Under the pieces are notes generated by a model. It did not search any database and was not told the origin of the DNA. It saw only the letters and a program-made list of their open reading frames with translations. Both the position numbers and the translations under genes were made by a program. Positions 1 to 7,895 of a stretch of DNA of 64,000 nt are shown here, piece by piece. The stretch spans positions 62,001 through 126,000 of the forward strand of contig CALOBR010000011.1 of assembly GCA_942491665.1 (NCBI GenBank), in the 5' to 3' direction. This DNA comes from CAVQGZ01 sp942491665 (GTDB taxonomy: Bacteria > Actinomycetota > Actinomycetes > Jiangellales > Jiangellaceae). Positions within the stretch are counted from its first letter, which is position 1. The number at the start of each line of letters is the position of its first letter.

Positions 1-416
1 TGGTCGTCACCATGGGCTCCTACGGTGTCGGCGTCTCTCGGCTGGTCGCCGCGATCGCCGAGCAGACCCACGACGAGAAGGGCCTGTGCTGGCCGGTCGC
101 CGTGGCGCCCGCACAGGTGCACGTCGTCGTCGCCGGCAAGGGCGACGAGATCGTCGCCGCCGCCGAGAGCCTGGCCGACTCGCTGGCGTCCGCCGGGCAC
201 GAGGTTCTGCTCGACGACCGCAAGGCGTCGGTGGGGGTGAAGTTCGCCGACGCCGAGCTGATCGGCGTGCCGGTCGTCGTCGTGGTCGGTCGCGGACTCA
301 AGGACGGCGTCGTCGAGGTGCGCGACCGCAGCACCGGCGGGCGTGACGACGTCGCGGTCGAGGCGGCTCCCGAGCACGTCGCGGCGATGGTCGGCGGGTC
401 TGTCACAGCGCAGTAG
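1..416 (+). CDS. proS: Prolyl-tRNA synthetase, C-terminal part (truncated by window edge)
   Basis: This is the 3' end of a gene that begins before the window; the reading frame is open from base 3 and stops with TAG at 414-416. The visible residues MGSYGVGVSRLVAAIAEQ, then the GLCWP segment and VAPAQVHVVV, are typical of the end of the class II catalytic core of prolyl-tRNA synthetase followed by its alpha/beta anticodon-binding domain (VLLDDRKASVGVKFADAELIGVP). The enzyme charges tRNA-Pro in the cytoplasm. Only about 137 codons are present, so domain layout upstream cannot be judged. It precedes rimP by 40 bases in the same orientation, an arrangement common in Actinobacteria. Confidence 0.95.
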   Translation, partial: VVTMGSYGVGVSRLVAAIAEQTHDEKGLCWPVAVAPAQVHVVVAGKGDEIVAAAESLADSLASAGHEVLLDDRKASVGVKFADAELIGVPVVVVVGRGLKDGVVEVRDRSTGGRDDVAVEAAPEHVAAMVGGSVTAQ

Positions 417-419
417 CCT
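414..419 (+). promoter_or_regulatory. Possible -10 element for the rimP-nusA-infB operon
   Basis: TAGCCT overlaps the proS stop codon and fits the actinobacterial TANNNT -10. It would give a short leader carrying the GGAGAGG ribosome-binding site at 441-447. No good -35 is seen, so this is tentative. Confidence 0.35.
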
Positions 420-456
420 GGAACGCTGAGACGACGACGAGGAGAGGCAGGACGAC

Positions 457-945
457 GTGCAGGCGGCCCAGGTTGCCCAGCAGCTGCGTGACCGGCTGAC
501 CCCCGTGGTCGAGCGGTCCGGCTACGACCTCGAAGACATCGTGGTCACGCCGGCCGGCAAGCGACGCCTCGTGCGGCTGCTCGTGGACAAGGACGGCGGC
601 GTCACGCTCGACGAGTGCGCGGAGGTGTCCCGGGCCGTCTCCGCCGTGCTGGACGAGGCTGACGATGTCCTCGGTCAGCAGCCCTACACGCTCGAGGTCA
701 GCTCGCCGGGCGTCTCGCGGCCCCTGACCCTGCCCCGGCACTGGCGCCGCAACGTCGACCGCCTGGTCAAGGTGACGCGGGCCGACGGCTCGACCCTCAC
801 CGGACGCATCACCGCCGGCGACGAGCACTCGGCCGACCTCGACGTCGACGGGGTGCGCCAGACCGTCCAGTACGACGACGTCACCACGTGCGTCGTGCAG
901 GTCGAGCTGAACCGTCCGAAGACCCCGGACGAGCCGGAGGCCTGA
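457..945 (+). CDS. rimP: Ribosome maturation factor RimP
   Basis: The 162-residue product matches the RimP (YhbC/DUF150) family, which helps assemble the 30S ribosomal subunit. The N-terminal domain carries GYDLEDIVVTPAGKRRLVRL and the DxDGGVTLDECAEVSR region, followed by the family segment LEVSSPGVSRPL near residues 80-91 and an SH3-like C-terminal domain. The GTG start at 457 is supported by GGAGAGG at 441-447. It is followed after 3 bases by nusA, the usual partner, so the two are almost certainly cotranscribed. Length and motifs are normal for the family. Confidence 0.97.
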   Translation: MQAAQVAQQLRDRLTPVVERSGYDLEDIVVTPAGKRRLVRLLVDKDGGVTLDECAEVSRAVSAVLDEADDVLGQQPYTLEVSSPGVSRPLTLPRHWRRNVDRLVKVTRADGSTLTGRITAGDEHSADLDVDGVRQTVQYDDVTTCVVQVELNRPKTPDEPEA

Positions 946-948
946 GCG

Positions 949-1977
949 ATGGACATCGACCTGCGCCTGCTGCGCGCGATCGAGACCGAGAAGGGCGTCG
1001 CGTTCGAGACGCTCGCTGACACGATCGAGGCGGCGCTGCTCGCCGCCTACGAGCGCACCGGCGCGGCCCACCCCGACGCCCGCGTCCAGCTCGACCGCAA
1101 GAGCGGGCACGTGACGGTGTGGGCGCAGGAGCGCGGGCCGGACGGCACGCTCCTGCAGGAGTGGGACGACACGCCCGAGGGCTTCGACCGGGTGGCGGCG
1201 ATGACCGCGCGGCAGGCGATCCGCAGCCGGCTGCGCCAGCTGGAGGAGGAGCAGACCTACGGGGAGTTCCTCACCCTCGAGGGCGAGATCACCTCCGGCA
1301 TCGTCCAGCAGGGCCCCGACCCCAAGTCGGTGCTGGTCAAGATCGGTGAGGTCGAGGCCACGCTGCCGAGCCAGGAGCAGGTACCGGGTGAGACCTACCG
1401 GCACGGCACCCGCTTGCGGTGCTTCGTCGTGCAGGTGCGCAAGGGCATGCGCGGTCCGGTCGTGACCGTCTCGCGCAGCCACCCCGGCCTGGTCAAGAAG
1501 CTGTTCGCGCTGGAGTCACCTGAGGTGGCCGACGGCACCGTCGACATCGCGGCGATCGCCCGCGAGGCGGGGCACCGCACCAAGATCGCGGTGCACTCGA
1601 CACGACCAGGTGTGAACGCCAAGGGAGCGTGCATCGGGCCGATGGGCGCGCGCGTGCGCGCCGTGATGGCCGAGCTGAACCAGGAGAAGATCGACATCGT
1701 CGACTTCTCCGACGACCCGGCCGAGATGGTCGCCCACGCCCTGTCCCCGGCCCGCGTGCGCTCAGTGACGATCGTCGACCCGGTCGCGAAGGCGGCCCGG
1801 GTGTTCGTGCCCGCCGACCAGCTCTCTCTCGCCATCGGCAAGGAGGGCCAGAACGCCCGGCTCGCCGCGCGGATGACCGGCTGGCGCATCGACATCCGAC
1901 CGGACGAGCCGGCCGACGCGAGCGCTCCATCACCGGCTGCGGACACGTCGGACCCCGCCGCGCCCGCAGCGGGGTAG
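949..1977 (+). CDS. nusA: Transcription termination/antitermination factor NusA
   Basis: The 342-residue protein is the compact actinobacterial form of NusA, which binds RNA polymerase and nascent RNA. An N-terminal polymerase-binding domain (residues 1-110) is followed by an S1 domain (around 115-180, GEITSGIVQQGPDPKSVLVKIG) and two KH domains. The first KH has the loop GACIGPMGARVRAV near 225, and the second has IGKEGQNARLAARMTGW near 295-315. The acidic C-terminal repeats of E. coli NusA are absent, as expected here. The ATG at 949 has GGAGG at 936-940. The last residues are a short Pro/Ala-rich tail. Confidence 0.97.
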   Translation: MDIDLRLLRAIETEKGVAFETLADTIEAALLAAYERTGAAHPDARVQLDRKSGHVTVWAQERGPDGTLLQEWDDTPEGFDRVAAMTARQAIRSRLRQLEEEQTYGEFLTLEGEITSGIVQQGPDPKSVLVKIGEVEATLPSQEQVPGETYRHGTRLRCFVVQVRKGMRGPVVTVSRSHPGLVKKLFALESPEVADGTVDIAAIAREAGHRTKIAVHSTRPGVNAKGACIGPMGARVRAVMAELNQEKIDIVDFSDDPAEMVAHALSPARVRSVTIVDPVAKAARVFVPADQLSLAIGKEGQNARLAARMTGWRIDIRPDEPADASAPSPAADTSDPAAPAAG

Positions 1978-1979
1978 AC
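1974..1979 (+). promoter_or_regulatory. Possible internal -10 upstream of ylxR-infB
   Basis: TAGACT overlaps the nusA stop codon and matches TANNNT, with the ylxR GTG at 1983. It could give an extra transcript for ylxR-infB. No recognisable -35 was found. Confidence 0.3.
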
Positions 1980-1982
1980 TCG

Positions 1983-2324
1983 GTGACGGAATCCCGGCCG
2001 AGCCGGTCGTCTGTGCACGTCCCCATCCGGACGTGCGTGGGTTGCCGAGCGAGGACGGACCGTTCCCACCTGATCCGTGTGGTGGTGGAGCAGGGGCAGC
2101 CATCTGCCCTTCTCCTCGACCTACGGGGAAGCCTCCCTGGTCGTGGCGCGCACCTGCACCCCGACCTGAGGTGCCTGGACCTTGCTGAACGCCGACGTGC
2201 GTTGAGCCGGGCCCTCCGGCTCACCGGGCCGGTGGACACATCCGCTGTCCGGGACTACCTCGAGGGACACGCCCCGGACGTCGACGCCGGCGGAGATGGA
2301 CGAACCGAAGGAGCAGTGACGTGA
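1983..2324 (+). CDS. YlxR family RNA-binding protein
   Basis: The 113-residue product carries the DUF448/YlxR signature RTCVGCRARTDRSHLIRVV near its N-terminus and the family ending GRGAHLHPDLRCLDLAERRRALSRAL. YlxR proteins sit between nusA and infB in most bacteria; they are thought to bind RNA, and some were reported to regulate transcription or RNase P. The chosen GTG at 1983 follows the nusA stop by 5 bases with a weak GGGGT at 1971-1975. A second in-frame GTG at 2013 would remove ten residues and is the main alternative. The acidic/Gly-rich tail after residue 100 is not conserved. Confidence 0.88.
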   Translation: MTESRPSRSSVHVPIRTCVGCRARTDRSHLIRVVVEQGQPSALLLDLRGSLPGRGAHLHPDLRCLDLAERRRALSRALRLTGPVDTSAVRDYLEGHAPDVDAGGDGRTEGAVT

Positions 2325-2411
2325 TCGAGAGCGCTCGATGAGCACCGTGAAATGAGCATGAACACCGGCTGACGGTTCCGGGCGCCATGACCCGGACCGA
2401 GAAGGAGAGCA

Positions 2412-5222
2412 GTGGCCAAGGTCCGGGTATACGAGCTCGCGAAAGAGCTCGACATCGACAGCAAAGACGTCTTGAAGAAGTTGAACGACCTCGGTGAGTT
2501 CGTTCGCTCGGCGTCGTCCACCGTGGAGCCCCCGGTGGTGAAGAAGTTGCGCGACGCCATGGCGGCCGAGGCGCCGGCGGCGGCGAAGCAGGAGGCCGCC
2601 AAACCGGCGGGCAAGCCATCGGCTCCCAAGCCGACCGGCAAAGCCGCTGCTGCGCCGGCAGGCAAGCCGGCGGGCAAGCCCGCCGCGAGGCCCGCTGCCA
2701 AGGCGTCCGCCACGACGGCTGCACCCGCGGCGGCGGAGACGACGGAGGTTCCGGCGGCGACGCCGCAGGCCCCGGTGGTCCCCGAGGTGATGCAGCCGCC
2801 GGCTGCGGCCGCCAAGCCGCCGGCACCCGCAGCACCCGCGCCGCAAGCCCCGGATGCCCCGGCGGCTGCGACGACATCGCCGGAGACCAAGCGACCTGCG
2901 CCCGGTCCCAAGCCGCCAGCCCCCGGCCCCAAGCCGGCCGGGCCCCGTCCGCGCGCGCCGCGCCCGGGCAACAACCCGTTCACCAGCCCCGAGTCGCGCG
3001 CGCCGCGCCCGGGCAACAATCCCTACGGCGGCGCCTCGACCGGCATGCCGCGTCCTGGGCAGCGTCCGGGCGGGCCCGGTCGACCCGGGCAGGGTCAGGG
3101 CGGGCCGCGTCCCAGTGCGCCGACGCCCGGCATGATGCCACCGCGTCCGGCCGGGCGTCCGGCCCCGGGTGGCCAAGGCCGCCCCGGTGGTCAGGGTCGT
3201 CCCGGTGGTGCTCCTGGAGGTGCGGGAAACCGTGGTCGCGGTGGGCCCGGGGGCGGTGCCCCCTTCGGCGGCGGCGGTCGTCCCGGCGCCGGTCGAGGCG
3301 GGCGCGCCGGCACCGCTGGTGCCTTCGGCCGTCCGGGTGGACGCCCGCAGCGTGGCCGCAAGAGCAAGAAGCAGCGTCGCCAGGAGTTCGACAACATGGC
3401 GGCGCCGAGCATCGGCGGCGTGCGCATCCCGCGGGGCAACGGCCAGTCGATCCGGCTCCCGCGCGGCGCCTCGCTGTCGGACTTCGCCGACAAGATCAAC
3501 GCCGACCCGGCGTCGTTGGTGCAGGTGCTGTTCGCGCTCGGTGAGATGGTTACGGCCACCCAGTCGGTGGACGAGGAGACCTTCAAGGTTCTCGGCGACG
3601 AGCTCGGCTACACCCTCGAGATCGTCTCGCCCGAGGACGAGGACCGTGAGCTGCTCGAGTCGTTCGACATCGAGCTCGACATCGACGAGGACGCCGACGC
3701 GCCACCGCGCTCGCCGGTAGTCACGGTCATGGGTCACGTCGACCACGGAAAGACCAAGCTGCTTGACGCCATCCGCGACGCCAACGTGGTGGCCGGCGAG
3801 GCTGGCGGCATCACCCAGCACATCGGCGCCTACCAGGCGCACATGCAGCACGAGGGTGCCGACCGCACGCTGACCTTCATCGACACTCCGGGCCACGAGG
3901 CGTTCACCGCCATGCGTGCCCGTGGCGCGAAGGTCACCGACCTGGCCGTGCTCGTCGTGGCCGCCGACGACGGCGTCATGCCGCAGACGGTGGAGGCGCT
4001 CAACCACGCCCAGGCCGCGGACGTGCCGATCGTGGTCGCGGTGAACAAGGTCGACAAGGAGGGGGCGAACCCGTCCAAGATCCGCCAGCAGCTCACCGAG
4101 TACGGCCTGGTCGCCGAGGAGTACGGCGGCGAGACCATGTTCGTCGACGTCTCCGCGCTCAAGCGGATGGGCATGGACGAGCTGCTCGAGGCGGTGCTGC
4201 TCACCGCGGACGCCGCCCTCGAGCTGCGCGCCGACCCCGAGGTGTCGGCTCGTGGTGTGGCCATCGAGGCCCACCTCGACCGGGGCCGCGGTCCTGTCGC
4301 CACCGTGCTCGTCCAGCGCGGCACGCTGCGCGTCGGTGACGCCGTCGTCTGTGGCAAGGCCTACGGCCGGGTCCGGGCGATGCTGGACGAGAAGGGCGAG
4401 ACGGTGACCGAGGCCGGTCCGTCGCGTCCGGTGCAGGTGCTCGGTCTGACCGCAGTACCCGGTGCCGGCGACACGTTCCTGGCTACCGAGGACGAGCGCA
4501 CCGCTCGCCAGATCGCGGAGAAGCGTGAGGCGATGGAGCGCAACGCTGCGCTGGCCAAGGCGCGCAAGCGGGTCACGCTCGAGGACTTTCTCGAGAAGTC
4601 CAAGATCGAGACCCTCAACCTCATCCTCAAGGGCGACGTGTCCGGTGCCGTCGAGGCACTCGAGGACGCGCTGCTCCAGCTCGACGTCGGTGACGAGGTC
4701 GACCTGCGCATCATCGACCGTGGGGTCGGTGCCATCACCGAGACCAACGTGATGCTGGCCGCCGCCTCCGACGCGGTGGTCATCGGCTTCAACGTCCGGG
4801 CGCAGGGCAAGGCGACCGAGCTGGCTGACCGCGAGGGGGTGGAGATCCGGTACTACACCGTCATCTACCAGGCCATCGAAGACGTCGAGAACGCGCTCAA
4901 GGGCATGCTCAAGCCGGAGTTCGAAGAGGTGCAGCTGGGCCAGGCCGAGGTGCGCGAGGTGTTCCGGTCGAGCAAGTTCGGCAACATCGCCGGCTGCCTG
5001 GTCACCAAGGGCCTCATCCGCCGCAACGCCAAGGCTCGCCTGGTGCGCGACGGCATCGTGGTGTCCGAGAGCCTCTCGATCGACTCGCTGCGACGCTTCA
5101 AGGACGACGCCACCGAGGTGCGCGACGGCTACGAGTGCGGCATCGGCCTGGGGTCGTTCAACGACATCCAGGAGGGCGACATGATCGAGACGTTCGAGAT
5201 GCAGGAGAAGCCGCGAGGCTGA
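2412..5222 (+). CDS. infB: Translation initiation factor IF-2
   Basis: IF-2 delivers fMet-tRNA to the 30S subunit and promotes subunit joining in a GTP-dependent way. The protein has 936 residues. It begins with the IF2 N-domain (VRVYELAKELDIDSKDVLKKL), then a long Ala/Pro/Lys-rich and Gly/Arg/Pro-rich linker to about residue 320. The G domain has G1 GHVDHGKT at 441-448, DTPGHEAF (G3), NKVDKEGANPSK (G4) and SALKRMG (G5). C-terminal domains II-IV end with VREVFRSSKFGNIAGCLV and an acidic tail. The GTG start at 2412 has GAAGGAGAG at 2401-2409. An 87-base gap separates it from ylxR. Confidence 0.98.
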   Translation: MAKVRVYELAKELDIDSKDVLKKLNDLGEFVRSASSTVEPPVVKKLRDAMAAEAPAAAKQEAAKPAGKPSAPKPTGKAAAAPAGKPAGKPAARPAAKASATTAAPAAAETTEVPAATPQAPVVPEVMQPPAAAAKPPAPAAPAPQAPDAPAAATTSPETKRPAPGPKPPAPGPKPAGPRPRAPRPGNNPFTSPESRAPRPGNNPYGGASTGMPRPGQRPGGPGRPGQGQGGPRPSAPTPGMMPPRPAGRPAPGGQGRPGGQGRPGGAPGGAGNRGRGGPGGGAPFGGGGRPGAGRGGRAGTAGAFGRPGGRPQRGRKSKKQRRQEFDNMAAPSIGGVRIPRGNGQSIRLPRGASLSDFADKINADPASLVQVLFALGEMVTATQSVDEETFKVLGDELGYTLEIVSPEDEDRELLESFDIELDIDEDADAPPRSPVVTVMGHVDHGKTKLLDAIRDANVVAGEAGGITQHIGAYQAHMQHEGADRTLTFIDTPGHEAFTAMRARGAKVTDLAVLVVAADDGVMPQTVEALNHAQAADVPIVVAVNKVDKEGANPSKIRQQLTEYGLVAEEYGGETMFVDVSALKRMGMDELLEAVLLTADAALELRADPEVSARGVAIEAHLDRGRGPVATVLVQRGTLRVGDAVVCGKAYGRVRAMLDEKGETVTEAGPSRPVQVLGLTAVPGAGDTFLATEDERTARQIAEKREAMERNAALAKARKRVTLEDFLEKSKIETLNLILKGDVSGAVEALEDALLQLDVGDEVDLRIIDRGVGAITETNVMLAAASDAVVIGFNVRAQGKATELADREGVEIRYYTVIYQAIEDVENALKGMLKPEFEEVQLGQAEVREVFRSSKFGNIAGCLVTKGLIRRNAKARLVRDGIVVSESLSIDSLRRFKDDATEVRDGYECGIGLGSFNDIQEGDMIETFEMQEKPRG

Positions 5223-5223
5223 C

Positions 5224-5520
5224 GTGTGGACCGGCACGCTGCAGTGCGACCTGCTGCTGGGGGACGTGCGATCGCTCAAGCAGAAACGAGCGGTCGTACG
5301 GCCGCTGGTAGCCGAGCTGCGACGCCGCTTCGACGTGGCCAGTGCCGAGACCGGTCACCTCGACCTGCTGCGCCGCGCCGAGGTCGGGGTCGCGCTCGTC
5401 GCTGTTGACCCGGCGCACTGCACAGACGTGCTCGACGCGGTCGAGCGGTTCGTGGCCGAGCGGGTCGAGACCGACCTGCTCGACACGCGACGCGCGCTGC
5501 ACGGACCACACGACGACTGA
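5224..5520 (+). CDS. DUF503 (YlxP-like) protein
   Basis: The 98-residue protein has the DUF503 pattern: a beta strand (GTLQCDLLLGD), then RSLKQKRAVVRPLVAELRRRFDVASAET, and a closing AVERFVAER helix. The family is small, cytoplasmic and of unknown molecular role. It is consistently placed between infB and rbfA, which suggests a link to ribosome assembly or translation. The GTG at 5224 starts one base after the infB stop codon, so translation is probably coupled. Confidence 0.9.
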   Translation: MWTGTLQCDLLLGDVRSLKQKRAVVRPLVAELRRRFDVASAETGHLDLLRRAEVGVALVAVDPAHCTDVLDAVERFVAERVETDLLDTRRALHGPHDD

Positions 5521-5558
5521 GACGATCTGCCCTGGGGGCGGGAGAAGAGGGAGTGACA

Positions 5559-6020
5559 ATGCCGAGCGAGGTGCGCGCGCGAAAGCTCGCCGACCGCATC
5601 AAGGTGATCGCCGCGGAGACGCTCGAGCGCCGGGTCAAGGACCCCCGGCTCGGGTTCGTCACCGTCACCGACACCCGGGTCACCGGTGACCTGCGCGAGG
5701 CGACCGTCTTCTACACCGTCTACGGCGACGAGAGCCAGCGAGCCGACACCGCGATCGCGCTGGCCAAGGTGACCGGGCTGGTGCGCAGCGAGGTGGGGCA
5801 GCAGACCGGCATCAAGTTCGCGCCGACGATCACGTTCGTCGCCGACGCCGTGTCTGACACCGCCCGCCACATCGAAGACCTGATCGCCGAGGCCACCGCC
5901 GCCGACCAGGCCGTGGCGGCAACGGCGCAGGCGGCGTCCTACGCCGGTGACCCCGACCCGTACCGCCGACCCGACGATGAGGCGGACGGAGTCGAGCCTG
6001 ACGACGAGGAGCGCGGGTGA
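5559..6020 (+). CDS. rbfA: 30S ribosome-binding factor RbfA
   Basis: RbfA binds immature 30S subunits and aids 16S rRNA processing. The product shows the family pattern: ARKLADRIKVIAAETLERRVKDPRLGFVTVTDTRVTGDLREA, then VYGDE and the closing FAPTITFVADAVSDTARHIEDLI. A long acidic, non-conserved tail (about residues 115-153) extends beyond the KH-type core. The ATG at 5559 lies 6 bases after GAGGGA. An in-frame GTG at 5553 would add two residues. It overlaps truB by 4 bases (GTGA). Confidence 0.95.
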   Translation: MPSEVRARKLADRIKVIAAETLERRVKDPRLGFVTVTDTRVTGDLREATVFYTVYGDESQRADTAIALAKVTGLVRSEVGQQTGIKFAPTITFVADAVSDTARHIEDLIAEATAADQAVAATAQAASYAGDPDPYRRPDDEADGVEPDDEERG

Positions 6021-6898
6021 CCGACGGGCTCTGCGGTCTGCTCGTGGTCGACAAGCCCTCCGGCATGTCGTCGCACGGGGTCGTCGGCCGGGTGCGGCGC
6101 CTGGCCGGTACGCGCCGGGTGGGTCACGCCGGGACGCTGGACCCCATGGCCACGGGTGTGCTCGTGCTCGGCATCGGCCGGGGAACGCGGCTGCTCACCT
6201 ACCTCGTCGGCGCCGACAAGGAGTACCTGGCGACTGTGCGGCTTGGTGCCGCGACGACGACCGACGACGCCGAGGGCGAGGTCGTCGCCACGGCGGACGC
6301 GAGCCACCTCGCCGGACCGGACGTCAGCGTGGCCATGGCGCCGCTGCGTGGAACGCTCGACCAGGTTCCCAGCGCCGTCTCGGCGATCAAGGTCGACGGC
6401 AAGCGGGCCTATGCCAGGGTGCGCGACGGGGAGGACGTCACACTGGCGGCGCGGCGGGTCACCGTCACCGCCTTCGACCTGGTGGCAGTGCGAACCGAGC
6501 AGCCGTTCATCGACGTCGACGTGCACGTGGCGTGCTCGTCGGGCACCTACGTGCGTGCGCTGGCCCGTGACCTGGGGGCGGCGCTCGGTGTCGGTGGCCA
6601 CCTCACGTCGCTGCGCCGCACGCGCGTCGGCCCGTTCACCCTGGCGTCGGTACACGTGCTGGACGAGATGTCCGCGCCGATCGACGACGCGATCGTGCCC
6701 CTCGGCGTCGCTGCCGCGAGCTTCTTGCCGGAGCGGACACTTACCGACGACGAGGCTGCTCGTGTGCGGCACGGGGTGGCGCCGGCACCGACGGGAACCA
6801 GCGGTGCCGTCGCGCTGCGCGACGCCGACGGCGTGCTGATCGCCGTGGCCGAGGACGCCGGCCCACGGGCCGACCTTCGAGCGGTGTTTGTCGGGTGA
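6017..6898 (+). CDS. truB: tRNA pseudouridine(55) synthase TruB
   Basis: TruB converts U55 of the tRNA T-loop to pseudouridine. The 293-residue protein has the catalytic motif GHAGTLDPMATGVL with Asp42, the KP motif DKPSGMSSHGVVGRVRR near the N-terminus, YLATVRLGAATTTDDAEGE, and CSSGTYVRALARDLG. The C-terminus resembles the actinobacterial TruB extension. The GTG start overlaps the rbfA stop (GTGA), and ribF follows 13 bases after the truB stop, so rbfA-truB-ribF look like one translationally coupled unit. Confidence 0.97.
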   Translation: MTDGLCGLLVVDKPSGMSSHGVVGRVRRLAGTRRVGHAGTLDPMATGVLVLGIGRGTRLLTYLVGADKEYLATVRLGAATTTDDAEGEVVATADASHLAGPDVSVAMAPLRGTLDQVPSAVSAIKVDGKRAYARVRDGEDVTLAARRVTVTAFDLVAVRTEQPFIDVDVHVACSSGTYVRALARDLGAALGVGGHLTSLRRTRVGPFTLASVHVLDEMSAPIDDAIVPLGVAAASFLPERTLTDDEAARVRHGVAPAPTGTSGAVALRDADGVLIAVAEDAGPRADLRAVFVG

Positions 6899-6911
6899 GA
6901 GGCTGATGGTC

Positions 6912-7895
6912 GTGCAGGTGTGGCACTCGCTCGAGGCGGCTCGCGGCGCCTCGTCTGGTGAGTCCGGGTCGGTGGTCTCGATCGGCACCTTCGACGGTGT
7001 GCACCGCGGGCACCGCGTCGTCGTGGGCCACGGTCGCTCGCAGGCCGACTCTCGTCGGCTGCCGCTCACTGTGCTCACGTTCGACCCGCACCCGATGGCC
7101 GTGGTGCGCCCCGGTCACCAGCCACCGTCGATCGCGACCCTGCGTCACCGCGTCGAGCTGCTTGGGCAGGCCGGCGCCGATGCCGTGCTGGTGCTGCCGT
7201 TCGATGTCGACGTCGCGGCAATGACGGCGGAGGAGTTCGTCCAGGCCGTGCTCGTCGACGCCCTCGGAGCGGCGGTGGTCGTCGTCGGGGAGGACTTTCG
7301 CTACGGCAACCGCGCGGCCGGCGACATCGCGCTGCTGCAGCGCATGGGTGGCCAGGAGGGGTTCGACGTGGTGGCGGTTGCCCCGGTGGGCCACGACGGC
7401 ATCCGGTGGTCGTCCACCGAGGTACGGGCGCGGGTGGCAGCCGGCGACATGCGCGGGGCAGCCGCCGTGCTGGGCCATCTGTTCGAGGTGGAGGGGCCGG
7501 TTGTCGTCGGCGACCGTCGCGGGCGCGACCTTGGCTACCCCACCGCGAACGTCGCCGTCGGCCCATCGATGCTGGTGCCGGCCGACGGGGTCTACGCGGG
7601 CTACGTGCGGCGACTGGACGACCCCACGACGGTGCTGTCGGCGGCAGTATCGGTGGGCACCAACCCGACCTTCGACGGGATGGATCGTCGCGTCGAGGCA
7701 TACGTGCTGGGCGTCGACGACATCGACCTCTACGACCAGGCTGTCGCGGTGAGCTTTGTGCAGCAGCTGCGTGGCCAGCTGCGCTTCGCCGACGTCGCCG
7801 AGCTGGTCGCGCAGATGTCGTCAGACGTCGCCAGGGTGGACGCGCTGCTGGCTGAGCACAGCCCCAGCGAAGTCAGCTCGTTGCTGGGCAGCTAG
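6912..7895 (+). CDS. ribF: Bifunctional riboflavin kinase/FAD synthetase
   Basis: RibF makes FMN from riboflavin and then FAD. The N-terminal adenylyltransferase domain has SIGTFDGVHRGHR, TFDPHP and RWSSTEVRARV. The C-terminal kinase domain has GRDLGYPTANV and the VGTNPTFDG loop. I chose GTG 6912 because GAGAGG at 6897-6902 is 9 bases upstream and the resulting MQVW start is typical. An ATG at 6906 would add two residues but sits only 3 bases from that site. The last four bases, CTAG, are shared with the stop codon of the convergent oxidase gene. Confidence 0.95.
   Translation: MQVWHSLEAARGASSGESGSVVSIGTFDGVHRGHRVVVGHGRSQADSRRLPLTVLTFDPHPMAVVRPGHQPPSIATLRHRVELLGQAGADAVLVLPFDVDVAAMTAEEFVQAVLVDALGAAVVVVGEDFRYGNRAAGDIALLQRMGGQEGFDVVAVAPVGHDGIRWSSTEVRARVAAGDMRGAAAVLGHLFEVEGPVVVGDRRGRDLGYPTANVAVGPSMLVPADGVYAGYVRRLDDPTTVLSAAVSVGTNPTFDGMDRRVEAYVLGVDDIDLYDQAVAVSFVQQLRGQLRFADVAELVAQMSSDVARVDALLAEHSPSEVSSLLGS

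Noticed and set aside
2324..2339. ATCGAG-AGCG-CTCGAT inverted repeat before infB
   Set aside because: Only 6 bp long and without context; expected by chance at this composition, so not reported as a terminator.
2121..5279. Open frame of about 1050 codons antisense to infB
   Set aside because: It mirrors infB codon structure in a GC-rich genome, has no domain, and infB is unambiguous.
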